Source: Flavobacteriaceae bacterium (GTDB lineage: Bacteria; Bacteroidota; Bacteroidia; Flavobacteriales; Flavobacteriaceae). Taken from it: 42,358 nt of DNA. Positions 1 to 9,589 of the stretch are shown here, one piece after another. The DNA lies in NCBI GenBank assembly GCA_002698745.1, contig PAAD01000001.1, forward strand, positions 1-42,358. Direction: 5' to 3'. The notes below the pieces were generated by a model. It saw only the letters and a list, made by a program, of their open reading frames with translations, had not been told where the DNA came from and searched no databases. The first letter of the stretch is position 1, and each line of letters starts with the position of its first letter. The position numbers and the translations under genes are program-made.

Positions 1-474
1 CTGGCAAGTATGCTTCAGTCGTTGGGGTATACGCAATTTCTTGTGGAAGTAGGGGGTGAGTTGTTTGCTTCGGGTCTACATCCAGAAAAAGAAAAGCCGT
101 GGCGTGTAGCTATTGACCATCCCAAACAAGATGCCAACCGTACCTTTATCGCAACGCTTCCATTGCAAAACCAAGGCATGGCATCATCGGGTAATTATCG
201 AAAATTTAGAACTAATGCATCGGGGAAACGATATGTTCATACCGTAAACCCAAAAACAGGGGAAACCGTCCAAAGTAATGTACTAAGCACTTCGGTTTTG
301 GCGCCTTCCACCATGCTGGCCGATGCCTATGCAACAGCACTAATGGCCATGCCATACGAACAAGGGAAAACACTCATTTCAAATCTGTCAGCTATTGAAG
401 CCATGTGGGTGTTGGCGGTAAACGACAGCGTTCAAGTAGTTGCTACGCCTGGTTTTACTTACGATCTTGAATAG
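1..474 (+). CDS. apbE: FAD:protein FMN transferase (ApbE family), C-terminal part, truncated by the window start
   Basis: Reading frame is open from base 1 (L-A-S-M...). ApbE-like motifs: VEVGGELFASG, SSGNYRKF, HTVNPKTGE, LADAYATALMAM. Confidence 0.85.
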   Translation: MASMLQSLGYTQFLVEVGGELFASGLHPEKEKPWRVAIDHPKQDANRTFIATLPLQNQGMASSGNYRKFRTNASGKRYVHTVNPKTGETVQSNVLSTSVLAPSTMLADAYATALMAMPYEQGKTLISNLSAIEAMWVLAVNDSVQVVATPGFTYDLE

Positions 475-1237
475 GGCGTAAGCAAAGGGGAATATATTCG
501 TCTTTTGTTACTGCATAGCGCAGCCTTTCCGCTTCAGTAAGTGATTTTCCAAACTGTATTTCGCTTACCTCAAATCCCGTTTGGCGCAACTTGTCAAAAT
601 AATCTTTTCCGTAAACACGCACGTGATCGTACTGCCCAAAAACCTTGGTGCGTTCTGCTTTGTCAATGATGCTGTCATCATCAAAGGTTTCTGCACGATT
701 GCTTTCTAAAGGCACTTGCAATAAGGCTTTGCCTCCAGGTTTGAGTACACGATAGAGTTCTTGCATGGCCTTGGTATCATTGGGAATATGCTCCAATACG
801 TGATTGCACAGTATCCAATCAAAAGAAGCATCGGCAAAAGGCAAATCGCAAATATCAGCTTTGACCTCAGCAAGCGGCGATTCCAAATCACAAGTGGTAT
901 AGGCGAGGTGTTTCAATTTGCTAAGGCGTGTCATAAAAGCCTTTTCGGGTGCCATGTGCAATACTTTTGCAGACGTTTTAAAAAAGTCTGTTTCGCGTTG
1001 TAAATAGAGCCAAATAACCCTGTGACGTTCCAGTGAAAGCGTGCCGGGACTGAGTGCATTAGGTCTTATTTTCACATAGCCATAGGGAAGAAAGCTGCGA
1101 TAGGACTTGCCGTTAATGGGGTCTGTAAAACGATTGCCACGATAACAAAAATCTAAAAAAGGCAAAAGGACGTTTGCAAGGCGTTGCAACCAAGTTCTTG
1201 GGAATATGCCAAGTATCCATCGGGCTAGCCTTTTCAT
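455..1237 (-). CDS. class I SAM-dependent methyltransferase (Methyltransf_11 type)
   Basis: ORF 260 aa; DICDLPFADASFDWILCNHVLEHIPNDTKAMQELYRVLKPGGKALLQVP is a typical SAM-methyltransferase core. 4-nt overlap with upstream map. Confidence 0.85.
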   Translation of the reverse strand: MKRLARWILGIFPRTWLQRLANVLLPFLDFCYRGNRFTDPINGKSYRSFLPYGYVKIRPNALSPGTLSLERHRVIWLYLQRETDFFKTSAKVLHMAPEKAFMTRLSKLKHLAYTTCDLESPLAEVKADICDLPFADASFDWILCNHVLEHIPNDTKAMQELYRVLKPGGKALLQVPLESNRAETFDDDSIIDKAERTKVFGQYDHVRVYGKDYFDKLRQTGFEVSEIQFGKSLTEAERLRYAVTKDEYIPLCLRPIQDRK

Positions 1238-2055
1238 ATCTCCAAAGGAACTGCTCTAAAAGGTGCTTCTTCATCAGTAGTGATGCCCAACGCTTCGTTT
1301 ACATATTTGAACGTAGAAAGTAATTCGGGTTTTCCGTTGACAATGGCAACGTTGTGTTCAAAGTGTGCGCTAGGCGCGCCGTCTGCAGTGAGTATGGTCC
1401 AGCCATCTCGCAGTTGCTTGATGCGGTGGGTGCCTTGGTTTATCATGGGTTCTATGGCAACTACCATACCCTCTAAAAAACTTTTTCCCTTGCCGCGTTT
1501 TCCGTAATTGGGCATTTCGGGTTTTTCGTGCATGGTGGTTCCCAATCCATGTCCGACCAATTCCCGTACGACGCCATATCCAAACTGCTCAACGTACTGC
1601 TGAATGGCATAGCCCACATCACCAACCCTATTGCCTATGCAAAAAGCTTCAATGCCTTTGTATAGCGATGCTTTTGTTCTCTCAAGGAGTTTTTCGGTTT
1701 CGGGGTCTATTTCACCAACCGCAAAGGTATAGGCGTGGTCGCCGTAGTATCCGTTTTGCAGTACACCACAGTCTATGGAGATGATATCGCCCTCTTGTAG
1801 TGGAGTCTTGTTTGGTATGCCGTGGACCACCTGCGCGTTGGGACTCATGCAAAGGGTGTTTGGAAAATCGTATAGCCCTAGAAATCCGGGAATGGCGTTG
1901 TGGTCACGAATAAATGTTTCTGCTTTTTTGTCGAGTTCAAGTGTGGTAACACCAGGCTTAATCTCGGCTGCCAACATACCAAGGGTTTTGGATACCAACA
2001 AGGCACTGCCGCGAATGAGCTCAATTTCTTCGGCTGTTTTTTGAAGCGACATCAA
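1234..2055 (-). CDS. map: type I methionyl aminopeptidase
   Basis: VVHGIPN, GDIISIDCGV, GYYGDHAYTFAVG, GHGLGTTMHEKPEMPNYG, GMVVAIEPM: M24 methionine aminopeptidase motifs. Confidence 0.95.
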   Translation of the reverse strand: MMSLQKTAEEIELIRGSALLVSKTLGMLAAEIKPGVTTLELDKKAETFIRDHNAIPGFLGLYDFPNTLCMSPNAQVVHGIPNKTPLQEGDIISIDCGVLQNGYYGDHAYTFAVGEIDPETEKLLERTKASLYKGIEAFCIGNRVGDVGYAIQQYVEQFGYGVVRELVGHGLGTTMHEKPEMPNYGKRGKGKSFLEGMVVAIEPMINQGTHRIKQLRDGWTILTADGAPSAHFEHNVAIVNGKPELLSTFKYVNEALGITTDEEAPFRAVPLEI

Positions 2056-2540
2056 TTTTCGTAAGTGTGTTTGTAATCAGACCCGCTTAAAATAGCTAGT
2101 ATGTCGTCTTCCAAAAATTCAACGGGCGACTCCACAATGCGATTGACTTCTTTGCCGTCTTTGTAAAAGATAAAGGTTGGTACGTTGGTGATGCTATTCT
2201 CTGACGCGCTGCCAGTAGGTGTTCTTTTATCTTTATCAACGCCAATAATTTGTACTTCAACCGAAAATGCCAATTCGTCTATAATACGAAAAAAGGCAGG
2301 CACATGCATTTTGCTATCAGAACACCAAGTGCCCATAAAAATGGTAATGGCTAAATCTTCTTGCAGAGCATCAATCTGTGCTATGGTTTTGCTAAAAGGG
2401 GCGTAGTTTGCGTATTCCGTATTAAACCATTCGGCATAAGGCTCTTTTTTTAAGTCTTCTAGCGCAATTGGACCAATGATATTCTGGGCATATGTAGTAC
2501 ACATAGACAAAATAAGTCCTAGAAATAACAAGCGTTTCAT
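2052..2540 (-). CDS. thioredoxin-family protein with WCxDSK active site, predicted exported
   Basis: N-terminal signal peptide MKRLLFLGLILSMCTTYAQ; IFMGTWCSDSKMHVPAFFRI; cis-Pro region TNVPTFIFYKDGKEV. Confidence 0.8.
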   Translation of the reverse strand: MKRLLFLGLILSMCTTYAQNIIGPIALEDLKKEPYAEWFNTEYANYAPFSKTIAQIDALQEDLAITIFMGTWCSDSKMHVPAFFRIIDELAFSVEVQIIGVDKDKRTPTGSASENSITNVPTFIFYKDGKEVNRIVESPVEFLEDDILAILSGSDYKHTYEN

Positions 2541-2544
2541 GGTG

Positions 2545-4062
2545 CTAAAGTAATGATTTTGCCGCCATAGCTTCTGGTTGTGCTATCCCCATAAGGTCTA
2601 AAACGGTGGGGGCAATATTGCAAAGTGCTCCTTTGTTAATGCTTTTTGCATCTCCATCAATCAAAAAAACGGGCACGAGATTGGTGGTATGTGCGGTATT
2701 GGGACTGCCATCGGGATTGATCATGGTATCACAATTTCCGTGGTCTGCGATAATGATAACGGAATAACCACCTTCTTTGGCAGCAACGACCACATCAGCG
2801 GCGCATTCATCAACAGTTTCACAAGCCTTAATGGCGGCAGCCATATTTCCAGTATGCCCTACCATATCGGGGTTGGCAAAGTTTAAACACACAAAATTTG
2901 CAGCTTGCTCTTTTAGTTTGGGAACTATGGCATCACGAATATCAAAAGCGCTCATTTCGGGCTGAAGGTCATATGTAGCTACTTTTGGCGAAGGGCATAG
3001 AATGCGTTCTTCTCCTTCAAAAGGCTCTTCGCGACCACCATTAAAGAAAAAGGTAACGTGTGGATACTTTTCTGTTTCTGCTATCCGAATTTGTTTTTTG
3101 CCAGCAACCGCTAATACTTCACCTAGCGTTTCTTGAATATTCTCCTTGTCATACACTACCTTGACGCCATTGAACGATTCGTCATAATTGGTTAGGGTAA
3201 CAAAGTATAGCGATAGCGGTTTCATGTTTTGTTTCGGAAACGCCTTTTGACTTAACGCTTGTGTGAGTTGTCGTCCGCGATCAGTTCTATAATTAAAGAA
3301 GATGACTACGTCGTCTGCCTTGATACGACTAGCCGCTAGATCTCCACCCTCAGAAAGTAAAATGGGTTCGATAAACTCGTCTGTTGTACCAGCGGCGTAA
3401 TTGGCCTTCATAGTTTCAGTAAGGTTTTTTGATTGAGTTCCAGTACCATTTACCAAAAGGTCATATGCTTTTTTAACCCTTTCCCAACGTTGATCTCTGT
3501 CCATTGCAAAATAGCGTCCTATCACACTGGCTAAATGCGCATTGGTAGTGGTACAGATTTCTTGTACTCGATTTAAAAATCCAGAACCAGATTTTGGGTC
3601 TACATCGCGGCCATCGGTAAAGGCATGCACGTAGCTTCTGGGTACGCCAGCTGCTTGTGCGGCTTTCAATAGCCCTTCAAGGTGATTGATGTGCGCGTGT
3701 ACACCACCATCAGAAACCAGCCCCAAGAAGTGTACAAATTTGTTTTTTGTTTTGGCATATGCAAAGGCATCTTTGAGAACGATCTCGTCTTTTAACGTGT
3801 TTTGCTCCACCGCAATATTGATTTTGGCTAAATCTTGATATACCACTCGACCAGCGCCAAGGTTAATGTGTCCTACTTCGCTATTCCCCATTTGCCCTTC
3901 GGGAAGTCCAACGTGCATACCATCTGTGTGAAGAACATTGTGAACGGCACTTTGGGTAAGGCTGTCTATAAAAGGAGTATTGGCTTTGGCTACCGCCGAA
4001 ACTTTTGGATCTGGCGATATGCCCCAACCATCTAAAATCATCAAGATAACGCGCTTGCCCAT
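2545..4062 (-). CDS. gpmI: 2,3-bisphosphoglycerate-independent phosphoglycerate mutase
   Basis: ILMILDGWGI, GNSEVGHINLGAGR, HAFTDGRDVDPKS, NFANPDMVGHTG, IIIADHGNCD. Confidence 0.97.
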   Translation of the reverse strand: MGKRVILMILDGWGISPDPKVSAVAKANTPFIDSLTQSAVHNVLHTDGMHVGLPEGQMGNSEVGHINLGAGRVVYQDLAKINIAVEQNTLKDEIVLKDAFAYAKTKNKFVHFLGLVSDGGVHAHINHLEGLLKAAQAAGVPRSYVHAFTDGRDVDPKSGSGFLNRVQEICTTTNAHLASVIGRYFAMDRDQRWERVKKAYDLLVNGTGTQSKNLTETMKANYAAGTTDEFIEPILLSEGGDLAASRIKADDVVIFFNYRTDRGRQLTQALSQKAFPKQNMKPLSLYFVTLTNYDESFNGVKVVYDKENIQETLGEVLAVAGKKQIRIAETEKYPHVTFFFNGGREEPFEGEERILCPSPKVATYDLQPEMSAFDIRDAIVPKLKEQAANFVCLNFANPDMVGHTGNMAAAIKACETVDECAADVVVAAKEGGYSVIIIADHGNCDTMINPDGSPNTAHTTNLVPVFLIDGDAKSINKGALCNIAPTVLDLMGIAQPEAMAAKSLL

Positions 4063-4179
4063 ATATCTAAGTTATGTTGCAAAGATACTGTAAAGGAGAA
4101 TGCCTGTAAAGTAAACTTTAAACGAATTACCCAGCAAGCCTAGCTGGTCTAACAATTTAAAAACTACTCCATTAAGAAA

Positions 4180-4881
4180 CTAATCCTCCAAAAATTTGGT
4201 ATTGATTCCTCTTACGAAAGTGTGGTAGTAATGGTCCCAAAAGTCACGATCAATGTGATCGCCTCCCTTAACCCCAACAGATTTAAAATAAGCAAAGGCC
4301 ATACGTGAATTATAGCCTTTTAGATTTGCTTTTGCTTCAGGTAAATAACTGTAATGCCATGGCTCATATGAAAAGCCCGTGCGTGCATTATCTTTGGTGT
4401 ACACCAAATAAAATCCATAGTGATGGGCATTGATTTGCATCCATTGGTGAAGGGGTGCAAAAGGGCCGTTATTGTGAAATTTACTTGGCACCAACAGCCG
4501 CTTTTCATTTTTAACATTTCCATCAGTAATATCTATATCCGTTCCCCAATGGTGCCGTGAAGTCCCTGGTAAGGTAGAGTACTTTAATATTTGTGCAATG
4601 GCTTTTTCGGGCGACTCGCCTTCTGCTGTGTAACGTTCGAATTTATCTTCCCAAATATATTGTTGCCGTTCAAAAGATCTATATGCCGAAACCAGTTGAA
4701 TGTCTATGCCCTCTTGACGTGCTGCAGCTTGCATAGCTTGAAAAGCAGCTGCCGTTTTAGGTGTTAGTTTGTGTGCTTCAAATTTGTTAAGATGACTGCT
4801 TTCTATGCCCATCAATTGTACAATATCCCCTTGAGCAATGGACCATTGATATACTAACAATAAAATTAGTGCTAATCGCAT
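4180..4881 (-). CDS. M15-family metallopeptidase (D-alanyl-D-alanine carboxypeptidase-like), exported
   Basis: VSAYRSFERQ, TSRHHWGTDIDI and YEPWHYSY match the zinc and catalytic motifs of VanY/DacB-like M15 peptidases; N-terminal signal peptide. Confidence 0.85.
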   Translation of the reverse strand: MRLALILLLVYQWSIAQGDIVQLMGIESSHLNKFEAHKLTPKTAAAFQAMQAAARQEGIDIQLVSAYRSFERQQYIWEDKFERYTAEGESPEKAIAQILKYSTLPGTSRHHWGTDIDITDGNVKNEKRLLVPSKFHNNGPFAPLHQWMQINAHHYGFYLVYTKDNARTGFSYEPWHYSYLPEAKANLKGYNSRMAFAYFKSVGVKGGDHIDRDFWDHYYHTFVRGINTKFLED

Positions 4882-5276
4882 AGGCTTTTGATCATTTTGA
4901 AGTGGGTTCCACCATAAGGTAATTCAAATGCATCGCCATGTTTTCGGTAGCCGCAACGTTTATAAAACGGAACAGCTATGCGCCGGGCATTCATCCAAAT
5001 GGTACAGAAATTCCTACCATATACAAGATTTTCGGCATGGGAAATAAGTTGTTTCCCAATCCCTTTTCCTTGAAATTTTTCCAACACCGCCATACCTCTA
5101 ATTTGCACGTTTTTGGTGTTTGTTAGTAATGTCAGTACTCCGATGGCTCTATTTTCTAGAAAGGCACCCAAATGTATGGTACTATTGTCTTCGTCTCTAT
5201 CAAAAGTACAACTGCTTAATGGAAGACCCTTTCGCAAGACGGAGTGACGAACTGTGTAGGTGGCTGTCGCTTTAAT
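4872..5276 (-). CDS. GNAT-family N-acetyltransferase (start uncertain; ORF track starts at TTG 5237)
   Basis: KFQGKGIGKQLISHAE and FYKRCGYRKHGD are GNAT motifs. The in-frame upstream extension IKATATYTVRHSVLRKGLP looks like a GNAT N-terminus but has no ATG/GTG/TTG; see finding. Confidence 0.75.
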   Translation of the reverse strand: MKATATYTVRHSVLRKGLPLSSCTFDRDEDNSTIHLGAFLENRAIGVLTLLTNTKNVQIRGMAVLEKFQGKGIGKQLISHAENLVYGRNFCTIWMNARRIAVPFYKRCGYRKHGDAFELPYGGTHFKMIKSLCD

Positions 5277-5317
5277 TTGTTTAAATTGTATGTTTGTGTT
5301 CTTTTGCAGGTCTAATT

Positions 5318-5749
5318 ATGAAAATTGATTTTAGATATTTAAATGTAGGGAATATCCCTGAAATTTTGCCGCTTGTTCAAGATTTTACAGAGCATAAATA
5401 TTCCGATGCCGTACTCAGCAGCCGTTTTGTTGCAATGTTCCAACACGAATATGACTGTATTGGTTTTTATTACGACGATAATATGATTGGCCTTTGCGGG
5501 CTCTGGTATCAATCCAGACACTATTCTGGAAAGAGCTGTGAGATCGACCACCTATATATAAAACCCAAATATCAGGGGCAAGGCCTGGGTACTCGTTTTA
5601 TAGATTGGATTGGGGGCAAGCTACAAAAAGAGGGTTTTGAAGCGTTGGAGTTAAATGCATACAAAGAAAATGTTGCCTCACACCGGCTCTATGTTCGAGA
5701 GGGCTTTGAGCACCTTGGTTTTCACTTCGTAAAGCGTTTGGGTGAATAG
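5318..5749 (+). CDS. GNAT-family N-acetyltransferase
   Basis: IDHLYIKPKYQGQGLGTRFIDWI...NAYKENVASHRLYVREGFEHLGFHF. The ATG at 5318 (MKIDFRYLN) is preferred over the TTG at 5294 used by the ORF track. Confidence 0.85.
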   Translation: MKIDFRYLNVGNIPEILPLVQDFTEHKYSDAVLSSRFVAMFQHEYDCIGFYYDDNMIGLCGLWYQSRHYSGKSCEIDHLYIKPKYQGQGLGTRFIDWIGGKLQKEGFEALELNAYKENVASHRLYVREGFEHLGFHFVKRLGE

Positions 5750-5834
5750 CTTATATTTGTTTAATAAGTAAGGTTGGTTTGTTGTTTAACTAAGGTATAA
5801 ATACTTGTCACACGGCTAACCTAAAGTATCTTTT

Positions 5835-6563
5835 ATGCGAAAGCTTTTTGTTTTTTTACTTTTTGCACCAATGTTAATGGCTCAAACCGATTATCGTACT
5901 TGGCTTAGGGGAAAGATTTTATACCAAAATCAAAATGTGATTGCCGCTAATGTGGTTAACACCACTACAAGGGAGGCTACGATCTCAGATAACACTGGTG
6001 ATTTTGCTATTGAAGTGATGATGGGCGATGAGTTGATTTTTACCTCTTTGCAGTATCAAATTCGAATTGTTAAAATAACAAAGGAAATACTACAGCGCGG
6101 CCGCCTTGTTATTGATGTAAATGAAAAAATAACAGAACTGGAAGAGGTCGTGGTTACACCAGAGCAACGCCAGAAATTTTTAGACTTTCGATCTGAAGAA
6201 TTCAAGAAGTTTGACTATGAGCGTGACCGCTCCACTCGACTAGAAAATGAGTTAATGAATAAAGACCTGCTGAATAATGGCGTGAATTTCGTCAGTGTTT
6301 TTAAGGCGCTTTACCGTATGGTCGAAAACAAAGACCAAGCAAAAGATAAGACATATTCGCTCAAACCAAGCGAGGTCTTACGCCAGCTCTATGATGATAG
6401 CTTTTTTAATGAGCTTCTAAATATCGAAAAGGATAAAATAGAGCTATTTTTGTTGTATTGCGACGAGGAAGTTAAAACCAAAGAATTACTCGAGGAGAAA
6501 TCTGATTTTGAAATCATAGATTTCTTGATTAAAACCAGCGAAAAATTTAACAAGAATAATTGA
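5835..6563 (+). CDS. exported protein with CarboxypepD_reg-like (beta-sandwich) N-terminal domain
   Basis: Signal peptide, then LRGKILYQNQNVIAANVVNTTTREATISDNTGDFAIEVMMGDELIFTSLQYQIRIVKIT...LEEVVV, the usual Bacteroidota carboxypeptidase-regulatory-like pattern. Confidence 0.7.
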   Translation: MRKLFVFLLFAPMLMAQTDYRTWLRGKILYQNQNVIAANVVNTTTREATISDNTGDFAIEVMMGDELIFTSLQYQIRIVKITKEILQRGRLVIDVNEKITELEEVVVTPEQRQKFLDFRSEEFKKFDYERDRSTRLENELMNKDLLNNGVNFVSVFKALYRMVENKDQAKDKTYSLKPSEVLRQLYDDSFFNELLNIEKDKIELFLLYCDEEVKTKELLEEKSDFEIIDFLIKTSEKFNKNN

Positions 6564-7054
6564 TGCGTTTTTTATTTTTTTTATGCCTAATACCCCTTTT
6601 TTCTTCTTCCACGCACAAGTACTACGTGAGCACTACCGATATGTTTTTTAAGCCCGAGCAAAATCAATTACAGCTGGTAGTTCGCGTATTTACTGATGAT
6701 TTTACTACTTCGCTTTCTCGATTCACTTCTACTGAAATAAAACTTGACCCAGATCAGTTTTCAGAAACAGTAATATCAGCACATATATCTGCTTATTTTC
6801 AGCAATATTTTCAAATCAAATCTCCCAAAAGTCAACCTGTTTTCTCTTTTGTTGGTTGGGAATATAAGAAAGATCAGACAATCTTATACGCCTCTTTTGA
6901 TTCGCTCCCGAAAATGACTAAATTAGAGTGGTTCAATAGTTTTATGATGGACGTCTTTCCTGATCAAAAAAACATAGTAACGTTTATTACCCCAAAGGGG
7001 AAGAAAAGTTATTTGCATACTAAAGACCGCATTTATGCGAAATACAATTTTTAA
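6563..7054 (+). CDS. DUF6702-like exported protein
   Basis: 164 aa ORF with signal peptide (MRFLFFLCLIPLFSSSTHKYYVSTTDMF...). Placement next to the M1 peptidase gene supports the family call. Start at 6560 or 6563. Confidence 0.55.
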   Translation: MRFLFFLCLIPLFSSSTHKYYVSTTDMFFKPEQNQLQLVVRVFTDDFTTSLSRFTSTEIKLDPDQFSETVISAHISAYFQQYFQIKSPKSQPVFSFVGWEYKKDQTILYASFDSLPKMTKLEWFNSFMMDVFPDQKNIVTFITPKGKKSYLHTKDRIYAKYNF

Positions 7055-7095
7055 TTTTTCCCTAATCTAATATATTTACCCAAAAATTATTGAAA

Positions 7096-9279
7096 ATGAA
7101 ATTTAATACAATACTCACCTTAGCTTTAACCATTCCTTTCGTTTTTGCTTTTGCGCAAGAAACAAACACGCCCCAAGGGCATACCAATCAAAATAAGTTT
7201 CGACAACTTTATGATGAGCTGGCCACGCCAAATGTTTACAGAACAGCCTCAGGTGCACCAGGTCCCGCTTACTATCAACAGCAGGCGGATTATGTCATGG
7301 AGCTCACCTTAAATGATGATACACAAGAATTGTTTGGAGATCAGATTATCACCTACACTAACAATTCCCCTGAAACGCTCTCTTATTTATGGTTGCAGCT
7401 TGACCAAAACGTCCGAGCCCGTGACGGCCAATCTTTTGACAGACTTGATAATGGAAACGATTACTATGGAACCCAGCGAGCCGTTGGTCCTGGTTTTATA
7501 AATGCTTTTATATTGGAAGAAAAATTTGATGGTGGTTTTAAAATAGACTTGCTCCAAGGCACAGATGGAATGGATTTACCATATACGGTGCATCAGACCA
7601 TGATGCGCATAGATTTACCAACACCATTAGTCTCTGGAACGGCTATTTCGTTCCGTGTTAAGTGGCATTACAATATCCCAAATCGTCAGTTTTGGGACGC
7701 TCGTTCTGGTTATGAATATTTTAAAAAGGATGACAACTACGCGTACTTTATAGCGCAGTTTTTCCCACGTATGGCAGTATATAACGATGTTGAAGGCTGG
7801 CAAAATCAACAGTTTTGGGGCAATGGAGAGTTTGCACTTCCTTTTGGCGACTATGATGTAAAAATCACGGTTCCCGATGATCATATTGTGGAGTCTACTG
7901 GTGTTTTGGAAAACCGTAAGGCGGTTTATACATCAACCATGATGAAGCGTTTCAGGGAGGCAAAAAAATCTTATGATGATCCTGTTTTTATTGTAACACA
8001 AGACGAGGCTGAGGCTAACGAAAAAAGCACACCAATAGGATTTAAGACATGGCATTTTACGGCAAAAAATGTACGTGATTTTGCTTTTGCTTCTTCGCGT
8101 AAGTTTATTGTTGATATGATGAATGTAGATGTCAACGGAAATGATGTAATGGCTGTTTCGGTCTATCCCAAAGAAGGTAATCCGCTTTGGGAACGATGGT
8201 CTACTAAGACAGTGGCGAGTGCATTGAAGTCATACTCAAAAATGACCTTTGATTACCCTTATCACAAAGCGGTATCTGTACACGCTGACGATGTGGGTAT
8301 GGAGTACCCCATGATTTGTTTCAACTTTGGACGTCCTGACGTCAATGGTAAATACAGCGACCGCACCAAATTTCGTATGATAGGTGTTATTATACATGAG
8401 ATTGGTCACAATTTCTTTCCTATGATTGTGAATTCAGATGAACGCCAATGGGGTTGGATGGATGAGGGTTTAAACTCCTTTGTACAGATTATTGCCGAGC
8501 AGGATTTTGGAAAGTCACATCCAGATGCGATTCCAGGCATGGATCGTTACCCTTCTGATGATATGGATCCGCAGAATATTGTGCCTTACATGTCAGGAAA
8601 TCAAGACTTCATAGCGCCGATTATGGCTAATCCCGAGAATGTGTATCAACTCGGTCCAAATGCATATAGCAAACCAGCAACAGCGCTAAATATTTTAAGA
8701 GAAACTGTTATGGGTCGCGAATTGTTCGACCATGCCTTTAAAACCTTTTCACAACGCTGGATGTTTAAACACCCAACTCCAGAAGATTTCTTCCGGTCCA
8801 TGGAAGATGCTTCTGCTTTTGATTTGGATTGGTTCTGGCGGGGATGGGTTTTTACCACTGATGTTGTAGATATGGGAGTTACTGGTGTTAAGGACATCAA
8901 AAAGTTTGATAATGATATGCGTTATTTTTCACGTTATTTCACCAACAGTTTGCGGAATCTTACTCCTGATGCTTTCAAGAATCGCAAAGAACCTAAGAAA
9001 TTCTACAAGGTTACTTTTGAAAAACCAGGTGGTATTCCAATGCCACTAATTGTGGAGTATTCTTATGCTGACGGAACAAAAGAACGCAAGACCTATCCTG
9101 CTCAAGTATGGCGCAAAAGCGACAGACTAGTTAGCAAGTATATTGCTACAGACAAAGAGATTGTCGGGGTATTGGTTGACCCAGATAACGCTACAGCAGA
9201 TATCAACAAGGATAACAACACTTGGCCCAAGGTATTGGAGGAAAATGACTTTGAAAAGTTCAAAAAACAACAGGACTAA
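7096..9279 (+). CDS. M1-family metallopeptidase (aminopeptidase N-like), exported
   Basis: Zinc motif HEIGHNFFPMIVNSDERQWGWMDEGLNSF (HExxH-18-E); signal peptide. ATG at 7096 preferred to the TTG at 7090. Confidence 0.9.
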   Translation: MKFNTILTLALTIPFVFAFAQETNTPQGHTNQNKFRQLYDELATPNVYRTASGAPGPAYYQQQADYVMELTLNDDTQELFGDQIITYTNNSPETLSYLWLQLDQNVRARDGQSFDRLDNGNDYYGTQRAVGPGFINAFILEEKFDGGFKIDLLQGTDGMDLPYTVHQTMMRIDLPTPLVSGTAISFRVKWHYNIPNRQFWDARSGYEYFKKDDNYAYFIAQFFPRMAVYNDVEGWQNQQFWGNGEFALPFGDYDVKITVPDDHIVESTGVLENRKAVYTSTMMKRFREAKKSYDDPVFIVTQDEAEANEKSTPIGFKTWHFTAKNVRDFAFASSRKFIVDMMNVDVNGNDVMAVSVYPKEGNPLWERWSTKTVASALKSYSKMTFDYPYHKAVSVHADDVGMEYPMICFNFGRPDVNGKYSDRTKFRMIGVIIHEIGHNFFPMIVNSDERQWGWMDEGLNSFVQIIAEQDFGKSHPDAIPGMDRYPSDDMDPQNIVPYMSGNQDFIAPIMANPENVYQLGPNAYSKPATALNILRETVMGRELFDHAFKTFSQRWMFKHPTPEDFFRSMEDASAFDLDWFWRGWVFTTDVVDMGVTGVKDIKKFDNDMRYFSRYFTNSLRNLTPDAFKNRKEPKKFYKVTFEKPGGIPMPLIVEYSYADGTKERKTYPAQVWRKSDRLVSKYIATDKEIVGVLVDPDNATADINKDNNTWPKVLEENDFEKFKKQQD

Positions 9280-9325
9280 ACACGGAAGCCAGTTATAGGG
9301 GTGAATTTTTAGATTAACTTTGGAT

Positions 9326-9589
9326 ATGGTTTATTTTATTAGCGGTGCTGAAATCGTATTTGTTTTCATGGTCGTACTTTTGGTATTTGGTTCCAATCGC
9401 ATTCCAGATATTGCTCGTACTTTTGCTAAGGCGATTCAACAGGTAAAAACGGCCAGTCGTGATTTCCGCCAAGAAATTGAAAAATCTGCTGAAGCCCAAG
9501 GTTTAGATACCAAAGAGCTTCAAAAAGAAGTAAACGACATCAAAAAAGAATTAAACGATATTACAGGTACGGTAAAGCGCAAGCGCTAA
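9326..9589 (+). CDS. tatA: twin-arginine translocase subunit TatA/TatE family
   Basis: Short N-terminal TM segment EIVFVFMVVLLVFGSNRIPDIARTFAKAI followed by an amphipathic/charged helix. ORF track start is TTG 9320; ATG 9326 is equally possible. Confidence 0.85.
   Translation: MVYFISGAEIVFVFMVVLLVFGSNRIPDIARTFAKAIQQVKTASRDFRQEIEKSAEAQGLDTKELQKEVNDIKKELNDITGTVKRKR

Noticed and set aside
4131-4147. CCAGC-N7-GCTGG inverted repeat between gpmI and the M15 gene
   Set aside because: Short 5-bp stem with no U-tract on either strand; not convincing as a terminator.
5752-5759. TATATTTG resembling a -7 promoter box after the GNAT gene
   Set aside because: No TTTG at suitable spacing upstream and about 75 nt from the next start; a TAnnTTTG match alone is expected by chance in AT-rich DNA.
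9315-9322. TAACTTTG next to the tatA start
   Set aside because: Matches TAnnTTTG but no -33 element was found, and it overlaps the possible TTG start; too weak to call.
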